A stretch of 64,000 nt of DNA from Thiohalomonas denitrificans (GCF_900102855.1 NZ_FMWD01000005.1:169203-233202), one strand, 5' to 3'. Shown: positions 45,965 through 55,568, numbered from the stretch's first letter. Notes: generated by a model not told the origin, from the letters alone. Program-made: numbers and translations.

Positions 45965-46713
45965 GCGAAGACACGAATCTCGAACGCCGTGAATTCCTCG
46001 GTAACGGCGCAAAGCTGGCTGCCGGCCTGACGATCGCACCCGGTGTGGTCGTGTATGGCCTCTCCGAGGCGTCGGTCCCCGACCGCCCCGCCGACCAGCC
46101 CGCGAACAGCGCCCGCCGCTGGGGCATGCTGGTGGACAGCAATAAGTGTGCAACGGGATGTGACGCGTGCGTCACCGCCTGTGGCAAGGAAAACGGATGG
46201 GACGAGGGTGAGCCCAATTCGAGCCCCGAGCAGAAGGCGCAGTGGATCCGAAAGGTCGAACTGCGCCACAAGGGGACGGGCAAGACCCATTCCCTGCCGA
46301 TGATGTGCCAGCACTGTGAAAATCCGCCATGTGTCGATGTTTGTCCGACCAACGCTTCCATGAAGCGCGCAGACGGTATCGTCCTGGTGGACCGTCACCG
46401 CTGTATCGGCTGCCGCTATTGCATGATGGCGTGCCCCTATAAGGCACGCTCCTTCATACATGAAACACTGACGGATCAGGAGCCCCATATGCCGCGCGGC
46501 AAGGGCACTGTCGAGAGCTGTACCATGTGTGCGCACCGGGTCGACGAAGGTCGCGAGCCGGCCTGTGTGGAGGAGTGTCCGGAGCAGGCCATCCTGTTTG
46601 GCGACCTGAACGACCCCGACAGCGCCATCGCGCAGGCTCTGACCCGGTACGATTCCACCGCAGTTCGCGAGGATCTGGGTCTGAATCCCGGCGTTCGCTA
46701 CCGCGGTATCTGA
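45961..46713 (+). CDS. dsrO: DsrO, periplasmic ferredoxin-like subunit
   Basis: 250 residues. Tat signal RREFLGNGAKLAAGLTIAPGVVV. Four cysteine clusters: CATGCDACVTACGKE, CQHCENPPCVDVCPTNA, CIGCRYCMMACPYKA and CTMCAHR...CVEECPEQAILFGDL, as in HybA/NrfC-type proteins. It passes electrons between DsrJ and DsrP. Overlaps dsrJ by 4 bp. Confidence 0.96.
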   Translation: MSEDTNLERREFLGNGAKLAAGLTIAPGVVVYGLSEASVPDRPADQPANSARRWGMLVDSNKCATGCDACVTACGKENGWDEGEPNSSPEQKAQWIRKVELRHKGTGKTHSLPMMCQHCENPPCVDVCPTNASMKRADGIVLVDRHRCIGCRYCMMACPYKARSFIHETLTDQEPHMPRGKGTVESCTMCAHRVDEGREPACVEECPEQAILFGDLNDPDSAIAQALTRYDSTAVREDLGLNPGVRYRGI

Positions 46714-46726
46714 TCGGACGAACGAC

Positions 46727-46790
46727 AAAGCCACAGAGGGCGCAGAGAGCACATGACCCGTCGTGTTCTCTGTGGTGACCACCGAATCAA
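46727..46790. repeat. Intergenic degenerate-unit array between dsrO and dsrP
   Basis: Arms GCCACAGAGGGCGCAGAG and TGTTCTCTGTGGTGACC with a short loop; they can pair across about 12 bp. Located inside the dsr run, ending 7 bp before the dsrP start. Confidence 0.7.
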
Positions 46791-46796
46791 AATCGG

Positions 46797-48005
46797 ATGA
46801 CAGGCATGAAGAAAACGCTCTACACGCAGATTGAGGGAGGAAAGGGCTTTTGGGCCCTGCTCGCCGGCTTTGGTGTGGTAATCCTGGCCGGTCTCGCCTC
46901 CATGTATTACATGGAGCACAACGGCCACTGGGTCACCGGGATGAACAACAGCGTGGTCTGGGGTACCCCGCACGTCTTTGCCATCTTCCTGATCGTCGCC
47001 GCCTCCGGGGCCCTGAACGTGGCCTCCATCGGCTCCGTCTTCGGTAAGAAGATGTACAAGCCGTTGGCCCCGCTGTCCGGCATTCTCGCCGTTGCGCTGC
47101 TGGTAGGCGGCCTGGCGGTGCTGGTCCTCGATCTGGGCCGGCCCGATCGGCTGATCGTGGCGATGACCAACTACAACTTCAAGTCGATCTTCGCCTGGAA
47201 TATCATCCTCTACACCGGGTTCATGGCCATCGTTGCCGTCTACCTGTGGATGATGCTGGAGAAGCGCTTCAACAAGTACAGCAAATCCGTGGGGACATTC
47301 GCTTTTGTCTGGCGCCTGCTCCTCACCACCGGTACCGGCTCCATCTTCGGTTTCCTGGTGGCGCGTGAGGCCTATGATGCGGCCCTGATGGCGCCGATGT
47401 TCGTGGTAATGTCGTTCTCGTTCGGTCTGGCCATCTTCATGCTGGTGCTGTTCACCTCCTACCGCATGACCGGTCGCCCGCTGGGCGACTATGTGGTGAA
47501 TCGCCTCAAAAACCTGCTGGGTGTGTTCGTTGCAGGTGTTCTCTACTTTGTGCTGGTCTATCACCTCGCCAACTTGTATGCCACCGAGCATCATGGCGTC
47601 GAAAGCTTCATCCTGACCAGCGGCGGTATCTACACCATGCTGTTCTGGGTTGGCCAGATCCTGCTGGGTTCCCTGGTGCCCCTGGCGATTCTCTACGGTC
47701 CCACGGGTAACTCTCGCGGCTGGATCTCCATCGCCTCGGTACTGGTCATCCTCGGCGGACTCTCGCAGCTGTATGTGCTCCTCATCGGCGGTCAGGCCTA
47801 CCCGATGAAGACGTTCCCGGGGTATGAGGGGTCGAGCTCATTCGGGGACGGCATGATCGCCAGCTACAGCCCGACTTTGCCTGAAGTCCTGTTGGGTATC
47901 GCCGGCTTCGCGATCGCCCTGGTAGCTGTCACTATCGCAGTACGGCACCTGCGCGCCCTCCCCGCCAGCCTGGCGGATGGTGAAACGGATCCGCACGCAG
48001 CCTGA
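46797..48005 (+). CDS. dsrP: DsrP, NrfD-type membrane subunit
   Basis: 402 residues with about ten hydrophobic helices (from LLAGFGVVILAGLASMYYM to IAGFAIALVAVTIAV), NrfD/PsrC family. Quinone-interacting membrane subunit of DsrMKJOP together with DsrM. An alternative start is the ATG 9 bp later (MKKTLYTQIEGG), which matches the family N-terminus equally well. Confidence 0.94.
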   Translation: MTGMKKTLYTQIEGGKGFWALLAGFGVVILAGLASMYYMEHNGHWVTGMNNSVVWGTPHVFAIFLIVAASGALNVASIGSVFGKKMYKPLAPLSGILAVALLVGGLAVLVLDLGRPDRLIVAMTNYNFKSIFAWNIILYTGFMAIVAVYLWMMLEKRFNKYSKSVGTFAFVWRLLLTTGTGSIFGFLVAREAYDAALMAPMFVVMSFSFGLAIFMLVLFTSYRMTGRPLGDYVVNRLKNLLGVFVAGVLYFVLVYHLANLYATEHHGVESFILTSGGIYTMLFWVGQILLGSLVPLAILYGPTGNSRGWISIASVLVILGGLSQLYVLLIGGQAYPMKTFPGYEGSSSFGDGMIASYSPTLPEVLLGIAGFAIALVAVTIAVRHLRALPASLADGETDPHAA

Positions 48006-48023
48006 TCAAAACGATCCCGGCAC

Positions 48024-48056
48024 AACACCGATGTTCCCGCAAGGGACATCGGTGTT
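48024..48056 (+). terminator. Hairpin after dsrP
   Basis: AACACCGATG-T-TCCC, loop GCAA, GGGA-CATCGGTGTT: 14 paired bases with one bulge, 19 bp after the dsrP stop. Only a weak T-rich tail (CGTGTATCT). It may end or process the dsrA-P message ahead of dsrN. Confidence 0.6.
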
Positions 48057-48057
48057 C

Positions 48058-48355
48058 GTGTATCTAAGCTGCGAGTTTCGAGATGAAAGATGCGAGAAAT
48101 ACCATCGCCCTGCAACCTATCCGTTTCCCGCCGACCACGTAACACGAATACGACTCCGCTTCGGTAGCAGGAACTACGGTCTGATGGCCCTGCGGACAAC
48201 CGCGAAAGCGCCGACGAGATGGCTGGGAGATAGGAACAACCAGAGAGTCGCTGGTAACGGGTCGCTAATTACTAGCCACTCGCAACTAGCCACTCGTACA
48301 CTAGCCACTCGCAACTAGCGACTAGCGACTCGCAATTAGCCACTGGTAACTCGTC
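48058..48355. repeat. Repeat-rich gap between dsrP and dsrN
   Basis: Holds no gene. It begins with degenerate GCGAGTTTCGAGATGAAAG units and ends (about 48255-48355) with an array of ACTAGCCACTCGCA and TAGCGACTCG units, the same family as at 13871-14090 but in one orientation. The array ends a few bases before the dsrN ATG, which has no purine-rich ribosome site in front of it. Confidence 0.75.
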
Positions 48356-49744
48356 ATGGCTCATCTACTGATTGGCGCTCCATCCAAGTCTTCCGGGAAG
48401 ACGACCCTGACCCTCGGGCTGTGTGCCGCCCTCGCCCGCCGCGGCTTGGTGGTACAACCTTTCAAGAAGGGACCCGACTACATCGATCCGATGTGGCTGG
48501 GCCGGGCGGCTGGCCGCCCCTGTTACACCCTCGATTTCAACACCATGGACCGGAAGGAAATCCTCGGTACGTTCCGGAGCTATTCGGAACCTGCGACCAT
48601 CAGCCTGGTCGAGGGTAATATGGGGCTCTATGACAGTCTCGATGTGGCGGGGGCCCATAGCAATGCCGCATTGGCGGCTCTGCTTGGGGCACCGGTGCTG
48701 CTGGTGGTCAATGTCAAAGGCGCCACTCGCAGCATCGTCCCGCTAATTCGCGGTTTCCTGGAATTCGAGCCCAAGGTGCACTTCGCCGGCATCCTGTTGA
48801 ACAATGTGGCCGGCGACCGGCACGAGAAACGGTTACGTGAGGTGATTGGGCACTATCTGGATATCCCGGTCGTTGGAGCGGTTCATCGGGACCCGGCTCT
48901 GGCCATTGACGAGCGCCACCTGGGCCTGGTACCCAGCAACGAGGCATCCACTGCCGACCGCATTTTGGCCCGTATTGCCGATCGGGTGGAGCAGCAGGTC
49001 GATCTGGGGCTACTCCTCGCCTTGGCCGAACAGGGCACATTGCCGCCCGGTCCCGTTTTGCCCCGTCCCGGTATCCCGAAACCCGATGTGCGTATCGGCG
49101 TCGCCAAGGATGGTGCCTTCGGATTCTATTATCCCCGGGACCTGGAACGCTTGCGGGAAGCGGGAGCGGCACTTGTGCCGTTCAGCCCAGTTCGGGACAG
49201 TGTCTTGCCGCAGGTGGACGGGCTTTTTATCGGCGGGGGCTTTCCGGAAACCCACCTCGCCGAACTCTCCGCCAATCAATCGATGCGGGATGCCATAAGA
49301 GATGCCATCGAGGCGGATATGCCGGTCTACGCCGAATGCGGGGGACTCATGTATCTCTGTCGCTCCATCCGCTGGCGAGGCGAGGCAGCCGAAATGGCGG
49401 GGGTAATGCCGGCGGATGCGGTGATGCATGAAAAGCCGGTCGGGCGGGGCTATGTGCGTCTGCAGACGACCGGTCGGGAGCGATGGCCCAATGCTCCCGC
49501 AGCGTTGCACGCCCATGAGTTTCACTACTCGTCACTTGAGAATCTCGCTCCAGGCCTTACCTATGCTTATGAAGTAACCCGCGGAGCAGGCATCGACGGG
49601 CACCACGATGGATTTGTTTATCGCAACCTGCTGGCCAACTATGTTCACCTGCAGGATGTCGAAGAGCATCACTGGACCCGCCGCTTCGTCGATTTCATCC
49701 GGGGGGTGAAGACAAAACGGGAAACCACAGAGAACACAGAGTGA
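48356..49744 (+). CDS. dsrN: DsrN, siroheme amidase (CobB-like)
   Basis: 462 residues, homologous to cobyrinate a,c-diamide synthase. It amidates siroheme to siroamide, the cofactor of DsrAB. N-terminal ATPase P-loop GAPSKSSGKTTLTLGL, switch-like KKGPDYIDPMWLG, and a C-terminal type I glutamine amidotransferase domain with the catalytic Cys in VYAECGGLMYL and FIGGGFPETHL. The last residues RETTENTE and the TGA are encoded by an invading CCACAGAGAACACAGAG repeat. Confidence 0.94.
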   Translation: MAHLLIGAPSKSSGKTTLTLGLCAALARRGLVVQPFKKGPDYIDPMWLGRAAGRPCYTLDFNTMDRKEILGTFRSYSEPATISLVEGNMGLYDSLDVAGAHSNAALAALLGAPVLLVVNVKGATRSIVPLIRGFLEFEPKVHFAGILLNNVAGDRHEKRLREVIGHYLDIPVVGAVHRDPALAIDERHLGLVPSNEASTADRILARIADRVEQQVDLGLLLALAEQGTLPPGPVLPRPGIPKPDVRIGVAKDGAFGFYYPRDLERLREAGAALVPFSPVRDSVLPQVDGLFIGGGFPETHLAELSANQSMRDAIRDAIEADMPVYAECGGLMYLCRSIRWRGEAAEMAGVMPADAVMHEKPVGRGYVRLQTTGRERWPNAPAALHAHEFHYSSLENLAPGLTYAYEVTRGAGIDGHHDGFVYRNLLANYVHLQDVEEHHWTRRFVDFIRGVKTKRETTENTE

Positions 49745-49862
49745 TTGACAGGGTGCAAGACAAAACGTACGAGGTTGAGACGTGGACGTCCGGCAGGCAT
49801 TTGAATCTCGCCCCTCGAATCTCGTATCCGAAGTCTCCTCTGTGCTCGCCGTGGTTCAAGCA
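49722..49862. repeat. Intergenic degenerate-unit array overlapping the dsrN 3' end
   Basis: Starts within dsrN (AACCACAGAGAACACAGAG), continues with CAAGACAAAACGTACGAGG and CTCGAATCTCGTATCC words and ends with CTCTGTGCTCGCCGTGGTT, complementary to the start. Confidence 0.65.
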
Positions 49863-49888
49863 GAGATTTAATTAACAGGAGGAACCGA

Positions 49889-50203
49889 ATGATAAAACTG
49901 ACTGCCGCGGCTGCCGAACAGGTCCGCAACTCGGCGGAACAGGTGGATGCCAAGACACTGTCCCTGCGTATCGCCGCCAGGAAAAAACCGGATGGCAGCA
50001 TGGATTACGGTATCGGCTTTGACGAATCCAACGATGAGGACATGGTCTTCAACTGCGAAGGTATCGAAGTAGTGATGGCCCCGGAGTACGGTCCCCTGTT
50101 GTCGGGCGCCACCATTGATTTCGTCGAGATCGAGCCGGGCGAGCATCGCCTCATCGTCATGAACCCCAATGACGCGAGCTTTGTACCGCCCAAGGAAGTG
50201 TAA
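49889..50203 (+). CDS. dsrR: DsrR, IscA-like protein
   Basis: 104 residues with the A-type carrier fold (MIKLTAAAAEQVRNSAE, LSLRIAARKKPDGSMDYGIGFDE, GIEVVMAPEYGPLLSGATIDFVEI). The three cluster-binding cysteines of IscA/ErpA are missing; only one Cys (FNCEG) is found, which is characteristic of DsrR. It is needed for proper dsr expression in A. vinosum. AGGAGG ribosome site. A hairpin follows. Confidence 0.93.
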   Translation: MIKLTAAAAEQVRNSAEQVDAKTLSLRIAARKKPDGSMDYGIGFDESNDEDMVFNCEGIEVVMAPEYGPLLSGATIDFVEIEPGEHRLIVMNPNDASFVPPKEV

Positions 50204-50212
50204 GTGGCACAC

Positions 50213-50237
50213 CGAGGGTGACAGGAGAGCACCCTCG
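50213..50237 (+). terminator. Hairpin after dsrR
   Basis: CGAGGGTG, 9-nt loop, CACCCTCG, extended by GCAC/GTGC-like pairs; 10 bp after the dsrR stop. No T-run, so efficiency is uncertain. Confidence 0.5.
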
Positions 50238-50350
50238 TGCATCGATCCAGGTCTTATCCCGAAACAGTCTCCGGGGATGGGGGCTCTGTGGTAATATGAG
50301 CTGGTTATTCGGCGCAACTTACACAGACCAACCCTGTCCATATTATAACG

Positions 50351-52000
50351 ATGACACAGGCGCGAGATATCGGCGATGCCGGCCGCTTTGACCCCGTTGC
50401 CGCCCACGACAAGGCGGCGGCTCAGCGACGGGAGGGATTCCGTTTGCTGAAATACAAGCGGTTTGTGCTGCCGCTGGCCGGTATCGGGCTGCTTATACCG
50501 CTGATGGGGATAACCGGCGTCCTGCTCGCCCATTATCCCGCTTACACCGATACCCTGTTCACCGCACTACTCCTCTTCACCGCTAGCGGGCTGGGGCTTG
50601 TCTACTTCCTCTTCAAAGCCCTCTACGGGCATGTGCTGACACCCGTCTGGCGTCTCAAGGATTGGGTGGCACGCATACGTAGCGGTGATCACGAAGCCCG
50701 TCTGACGGAACACGGCAATGATGAGTTCGACGGCCTCTCGCACGATCTCAATGCGATTGGTCAGTTTCTGGAGACACTCTCGCACAACCTGGACGAAGAG
50801 GTTCGCCGCCAAACAGAACGCATCGCCCAGAAAACCAACTCGCTACAGGTTCTCTATGACGTGGCGGCCAGCCTCAACGCCTCCCGGGACCTGAAGGATC
50901 TCCTGACCCGTTTTCTGTACACCATGCGGGACATCGTAAATGCCCACGCTGGTACCGTACGCCTGCTGACGGACAACAATCAGATGGAGCTGGTCGCGTC
51001 CATCGGCCTCGATGACGAAATAGTGGAACGCGAACGCATGGTCCCGGTTCAACGCTGCCTGTGCGGGAGCGCCCTGTCCGAGGGTGAAGTCCTGTTTCAG
51101 CAGGACTTGAAACCGTGTACCCAGTTCGTCGGGCGCCCCATGCTGGAAGACACGTCCCTGGAAATGATTGCCGTTCCGCTACAGTACCGGGGTAAAAATC
51201 TCGGCGTCTATAACCTGTTCGTCAACCGCGCCGAATTCGAGGCCCGCGACGAGGTCAAGGCGCTGTTCACCAGCATCGGCAGGCACCTGGGCATGGCCAT
51301 CGAAAAGGCTCACCTCGACAATGAAGCCAAGCGACTGTCGATCATGCAGGAGCGAAATGCCCTAGCCCATGAGCTGCACGACTCCCTGGCCCAGACGCTG
51401 GCCTCCCTGCGCTTCCAGACCTCGATGCTGGATGAGACCGTCGACCAGCAGAGCATGGAAGACATCCACTCGGAAATCCAGCAAATCAAGGGCGGCCTGG
51501 ATGAAGCGTACACGGAGCTTCGGGAGCTGTTGGCACACTTCCGCGCCCCCATGAATGCCCGCGGCCTGTTGCCGGCTCTGGAAGACCTGATCGGCACCTT
51601 CCGCAAGCAGACCGGCATGCATATCCTGCTGCAAAAGGAGTGGGAGTCCACCCGTCTTCCCGGCAATATGGAGATGCAGGTGCTGCGAATCGTCCAGGAG
51701 GCACTCGCCAACATTCGCAAGCACAGTCGCGCCCATACAGTGCGGGTAATGCTCAAGTGTAATAACGAAGGCCAGTACCACGTACTGGTAGAAGATGACG
51801 GCGTGGGCATGAGTCGCCCCGCCTTCACCGGACACCCGGGCGAACACATCGGACTGTCGATCATGCAGGAGCGGGCCCGCTACCTGGGTGGTGAATTGCG
51901 TATCGAATCCGAAGAGAGTGAAGGCACACGAGTACAGCTCAGCTTCCGTCATCCGGATCCGAATACTGACCGTCACAATCAGCGATTTGCCCTGATTTAG
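50351..52000 (+). CDS. NarX-class membrane sensor histidine kinase
   Basis: 549 residues. Two membrane helices (residues 38-60 FVLPLAGIGLLIPLMGITGVLLA and 70-92 FTALLLFTASGLGLVYFLF) with almost no periplasmic loop, HAMP linker, GAF domain (about 165-320), HisKA_3 with QERNALAHELHDSLAQTLASL, and HATPase with EALANIRKHSRAHTVRV and VEDDGVGM. The short periplasmic part means the signal is probably sensed by the GAF domain or the membrane. In A. vinosum dsrS follows dsrR; here this kinase does. Confidence 0.9.
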   Translation: MTQARDIGDAGRFDPVAAHDKAAAQRREGFRLLKYKRFVLPLAGIGLLIPLMGITGVLLAHYPAYTDTLFTALLLFTASGLGLVYFLFKALYGHVLTPVWRLKDWVARIRSGDHEARLTEHGNDEFDGLSHDLNAIGQFLETLSHNLDEEVRRQTERIAQKTNSLQVLYDVAASLNASRDLKDLLTRFLYTMRDIVNAHAGTVRLLTDNNQMELVASIGLDDEIVERERMVPVQRCLCGSALSEGEVLFQQDLKPCTQFVGRPMLEDTSLEMIAVPLQYRGKNLGVYNLFVNRAEFEARDEVKALFTSIGRHLGMAIEKAHLDNEAKRLSIMQERNALAHELHDSLAQTLASLRFQTSMLDETVDQQSMEDIHSEIQQIKGGLDEAYTELRELLAHFRAPMNARGLLPALEDLIGTFRKQTGMHILLQKEWESTRLPGNMEMQVLRIVQEALANIRKHSRAHTVRVMLKCNNEGQYHVLVEDDGVGMSRPAFTGHPGEHIGLSIMQERARYLGGELRIESEESEGTRVQLSFRHPDPNTDRHNQRFALI

Positions 52001-52205
52001 TGATCGAAAAATTCCAAAGAACGCACAAAAGAACAAATACAGCTCGAAGAAGTTGGATTGGCAACAACTGTCGCGGCCCGACGCAAGTGCATAGCCAAAA
52101 ATCAACGACCTGGAACACGGGAACCGTATTTCGAACGCTACGGCGACACGTTTTCCGGACAAGTCGTCCCCAGGAGACTGTCCTTTAACTGGATTGAGAG
52201 ACCCC

Positions 52206-52865
52206 ATGCGTGTCTTGTTGATTGACGACCACACCCTTTTCCGTAGCGGTCTTGAAACGCTACTCGAACGTCATGGCATCGATGTAGCCGCCGCGGTGGG
52301 TGACGGGCGCGAAGGTCTGGAAAAGGCAAAGGAATTGCAGCCCGAGATCATTCTTCTGGACATGCGCATGCCCGACATGAACGGACTCGAGGTGCTGAAC
52401 GCCCTGCGCCGCGAAGGACTGACCATGCCCATCGTCATGCTGACCACCTCCAACGAAGAGGAGGACCTGGTAGAGTGCCTGCGCAATGGCGCCCAGGGTT
52501 ATCTGCTGAAAGATATGGAGCCGACAGAGCTGGTCGAAGCCCTCCGCGAAATCGTCGGTGGCAAGACCATCGTCGCCCCCGAACTGGCGGGCGTACTTGC
52601 CCGGGTCGTTCAGGGCGACGGCGGCCTGACTGTGGAAGCCCCGAAGACGGAAGCCAATCCCTTCGACGAACTCACTCCGCGGGAGAAAGAGATCCTCTGT
52701 TTGCTCGCCGAAGGTCAGAGCAACAAAGTCATCGCCCGCAACCTGGGTATCTCCGACGGCACCGTCAAGCTTCACGTCAAGGCCATCTTGCGCAAGCTGG
52801 ACGTCCATTCCCGAGTCGAAGCAGCTGTGATGGCCGTAGAGCAGAGTCTCTGCCCAAAGGAGTAA
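52206..52865 (+). CDS. NarL-family response regulator
   Basis: 219 residues. Receiver with IDDHTLFRSGLETLL, phospho-acceptor in ILLDMRMPDMNGL, MLTTSNEEEDL and YLLKDMEP. LuxR-type helix-turn-helix: LTPREKEILCLLAEGQSNKVIARNLGISDGTVKLHVKAILRKL. The start is taken as ATG 52206 (GAGAG upstream). Partner of the kinase 205 bp upstream; the 52001-52205 gap shows no gene. Confidence 0.92.
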   Translation: MRVLLIDDHTLFRSGLETLLERHGIDVAAAVGDGREGLEKAKELQPEIILLDMRMPDMNGLEVLNALRREGLTMPIVMLTTSNEEEDLVECLRNGAQGYLLKDMEPTELVEALREIVGGKTIVAPELAGVLARVVQGDGGLTVEAPKTEANPFDELTPREKEILCLLAEGQSNKVIARNLGISDGTVKLHVKAILRKLDVHSRVEAAVMAVEQSLCPKE

Positions 52866-53009
52866 CCGATTCGCGCCGAGCTTGTACGGAAGCGACTGGC
52901 AGATTAAGGGATGGAGACGCATGCAGGGCTGCATGCGATAGATGACCTCAAGCACAAACCGTGCGGACCCGTAACCGGCCCCGCACGGCGTGCCCTCGTT
53001 CAAATCGGG

Positions 53010-54317
53010 TCAAACCGTTACTCGGGAACCTGCCCTGCCCTTGCGGCGGGTCCTTTCACCGCTACGGTCGGCGCCACGGCTCTGGCGCTTCTTTCCGTTT
53101 GCCTGCGAGCGTTCCTGACCGGCAGACCGGCCCGCACCTCCCTTTCCACGACGGCCGTTTTCAATCGGCTCGGGCTTGATGCTCGGGTCCGGCTCGTAAC
53201 CTTCGATGACCACCTTGGGGATGTCGCGTTTCAACAGACGCTCGATGCCCTGCAGCAGCTTCTCCTCGTCGACACACACCAGAGAGGCGGCCTCCCCTTC
53301 CCTGCCGGCACGGCCGGTACGGCCGATCCGGTGCACGTAATCTTCCGAGACATTCGGCAACTCGAAGTTGACTACGTGCGGCAGCTGGTCGATGTCCAGA
53401 CCGCGTGCCGCGATATCGGTAGCCACGAGTACCCTGACCGCACCCTTCTTGAAGTCCGCCAGGGCCCTGGTACGTGCTCCCTGGCTCTTGTTGCCGTGGA
53501 TTGCGGCCGCACTGATTCCATCCTTCTCCAGCTGACCGGCCAACCGGTTGGCACCATGCTTGGTACGGGTGAAGACCAGCACCTGGCGCCAATCCCGGGA
53601 GCCAATCAGGAAAGAGAGCAATTCCCGCTTGCGGTGGCGATCCACCGGATGCACGACCTGCTCCACCTGTTCGGAGGCGGTGTTGCGCCCGCCGGCCTCG
53701 ATGAGTTTCGGCTGACTAAGGATGCCGTTTGCCAGCCTTTTGATCTCGTCGGAGAAGGTGGCGGAAAACATCAGATTCTGCCGCTGCGTCGGGAGCAACT
53801 TCAGCACTCGGCGAATATCGTGGATGAACCCCATGTCGAGCATCCGATCGGCCTCGTCCAGGACCAGCACCTCCAGTGCGGAGAGATCCACCGTGCCCTG
53901 TCCCACATGGTCGAGCAGGCGTCCCGGGGTGGCAATCAGGATATCGACACCGCGCCGCAGTTTCTGAATCTGCGGATTGATGCTGACGCCGCCGAAGACC
54001 GCCGCGCTCTTCAGGGACAGATGTTTCCCATAGGTCTCGACACTCTCACTCACCTGAGCCGCCAGTTCGCGGGTCGGCGTCAGGATCAGAGCACGTACGG
54101 CCCGTTTCTTTTTTCCGTGGGAAGTGGAAAGCCGCTGTAGCAGCGGCAGGGTGAAACCGGCTGTTTTGCCGGTACCGGTCTGCGCACCGGCCATAATATC
54201 GTGGCCTTCCAGAATGATCGGGATGGCCTGGCGCTGCACGGGAGTGGGTTCACTGTAGCCCTGATCGGCCACGGCACTAAGCAATTCGGCCGAAAGGCCG
54301 AGCGAATCAAATGACAT
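53010..54317 (-). CDS. rhlE: DEAD-box RNA helicase RhlE
   Basis: 434-435 residues. Q motif ([12 protein letters not shown]), Walker [37 protein letters not shown], and C-terminal [26 protein letters not shown] and [11 protein letters not shown] basic tail ([24 protein letters not shown]) is usual for RhlE and binds RNA. ATG at 54317 starts [13 protein letters not shown], the family N-terminus; the longer frame to 54449 is not needed. Confidence 0.95.
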   Translation of the reverse strand: MSFDSLGLSAELLSAVADQGYSEPTPVQRQAIPIILEGHDIMAGAQTGTGKTAGFTLPLLQRLSTSHGKKKRAVRALILTPTRELAAQVSESVETYGKHLSLKSAAVFGGVSINPQIQKLRRGVDILIATPGRLLDHVGQGTVDLSALEVLVLDEADRMLDMGFIHDIRRVLKLLPTQRQNLMFSATFSDEIKRLANGILSQPKLIEAGGRNTASEQVEQVVHPVDRHRKRELLSFLIGSRDWRQVLVFTRTKHGANRLAGQLEKDGISAAAIHGNKSQGARTRALADFKKGAVRVLVATDIAARGLDIDQLPHVVNFELPNVSEDYVHRIGRTGRAGREGEAASLVCVDEEKLLQGIERLLKRDIPKVVIEGYEPDPSIKPEPIENGRRGKGGAGRSAGQERSQANGKKRQSRGADRSGERTRRKGRAGSRVTV

Positions 54318-54576
54318 ATTGGAATGAAAACTCTTGGGTTGGGCCAACCGCGTGACAAGAGCCGACAGGCTCCTCACCGGCCCGGTCCAGGCAAATCGAA
54401 TGGGGTGTGCTTCGAGGTTTAATCGGGGGATCGACCGCGAGCGTCGCAACGCTGACCGGATGTGCGGCGACTACGGGGCACTATACAGTAATGACAGAGA
54501 AAGTATACCTACGGGGCTGAAGATCGAATTCGGCGGCAGCCAGGAAAAACCGTGAAAAAACCGCGAAAACCCTGCT

Positions 54577-54966
54577 TCAGGTGTAATTTTTCATGTTCTT
54601 CCGGCCGCCCCCCGGACGTTTGCGCTGGGTGATAACGCCCTTGACTTGATCCAGGCTCTCCAGCTGATGAGCCGGGTAGGCGTGGTTTTCCGCTTCCAGA
54701 TAAAGCCGGTCGTCGGCGACCATACGCAGCTTGCGGAAGATATACTCTTCATTGTGCAGGGCGACCACATAGGAGCCGTCTTTGACCAGATTGTGTGGCT
54801 CGATCACCACCACGTCACCCTCCTGGAACTCGGGTGCCATCGAGTCACCGAGGACCATCAACACGTACGGTTCCTTGCCTTCGCAAGGAGTGCTGAACGC
54901 CTCGAGACGCTCATCAATCTCGGGCTCGTCTACCGACTTGATGGGAATGAATTTCTCGACTGCCAT
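54577..54966 (-). CDS. S24 peptidase-like protein (LexA-type fold, no DNA-binding domain)
   Basis: 129 residues. The LexA/UmuD-type serine-lysine signature is present: VLGDSMAPEFQEGDVVVIEP with the nucleophile Ser, and FRKLRMV with the Lys partner. There is no helix-turn-helix part and no obvious self-cleavage Ala-Gly site, so the role is unclear. A UmuD-like or stand-alone S24 protein is possible. Confidence 0.8.
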   Translation of the reverse strand: MAVEKFIPIKSVDEPEIDERLEAFSTPCEGKEPYVLMVLGDSMAPEFQEGDVVVIEPHNLVKDGSYVVALHNEEYIFRKLRMVADDRLYLEAENHAYPAHQLESLDQVKGVITQRKRPGGGRKNMKNYT

Positions 54967-55092
54967 ATCTCACTCCGTTTTGCCAGGCTGGCCTTTTCAG
55001 CTAGCCGAGTGGACTCATGGACTTCTCTTTGAGCTCACCGGTCAAAGCACGTAAAATCCGCCGTTTCCGAAAGACCCTTAAGGCCTACGGAC

Positions 55093-55560
55093 ATGAAAAC
55101 CTTTACCGACCTGATTGCAGAGCACGTTTCCGAAGTCGAGGAATTGTTTCCCTGGGACCTCGTCGACCGCCTGGAGGAAAAACCCGACCTCCTGGTGTTG
55201 GACGTGCGTGAACCCTACGAGTTCGACGCCATGCATATCAGCGGCTCTATCAATGCGCCTCGGGGTATTCTCGAAGCCTCCTGTGAGTGGGACTACGAGG
55301 AGACCATCCCGGAGCTGGTTCAGGCCCGGGACCGCGAGGTGGTCGTGGTCTGCCGATCCGGCAACCGCAGCGTACTGGCCGCCTATACCATGCAGCGCAT
55401 GGGCTACAAGAACGTGTATTCCCTGAAGACCGGTGTTCGCGGCTGGAACGACTACGAACAGCCGCTGGAGGACAAAGACGGCAACCCGGTGGATATCGAC
55501 GACGCCGACGAATACTTCACACCAAAGGTCAAACCGGAACAGCAGCGGCCCAAGTCCTGA
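55093..55560 (+). CDS. Rhodanese-domain sulfurtransferase
   Basis: 155 residues, a single rhodanese domain: LVLDVREPYEFDAMHISGSINAPRG and the active-site loop VVCRSGNRS with the persulfide-carrying Cys. The C-terminal extension is acidic. It could move sulfane sulfur in the cytoplasm of this sulfur oxidiser, but it lies outside the dsr run and could equally be a housekeeping enzyme. Confidence 0.9.
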   Translation: MKTFTDLIAEHVSEVEELFPWDLVDRLEEKPDLLVLDVREPYEFDAMHISGSINAPRGILEASCEWDYEETIPELVQARDREVVVVCRSGNRSVLAAYTMQRMGYKNVYSLKTGVRGWNDYEQPLEDKDGNPVDIDDADEYFTPKVKPEQQRPKS

Positions 55561-55568
55561 ACGGCTTT

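Noticed and set aside
52866-53009. CGTGCGG...CCGCACGG dyad between the NarL-type regulator and rhlE as a bidirectional terminator
   Set aside because: The stem is plausible, but neither strand has a T-run and the loop is long; not firm enough to annotate.
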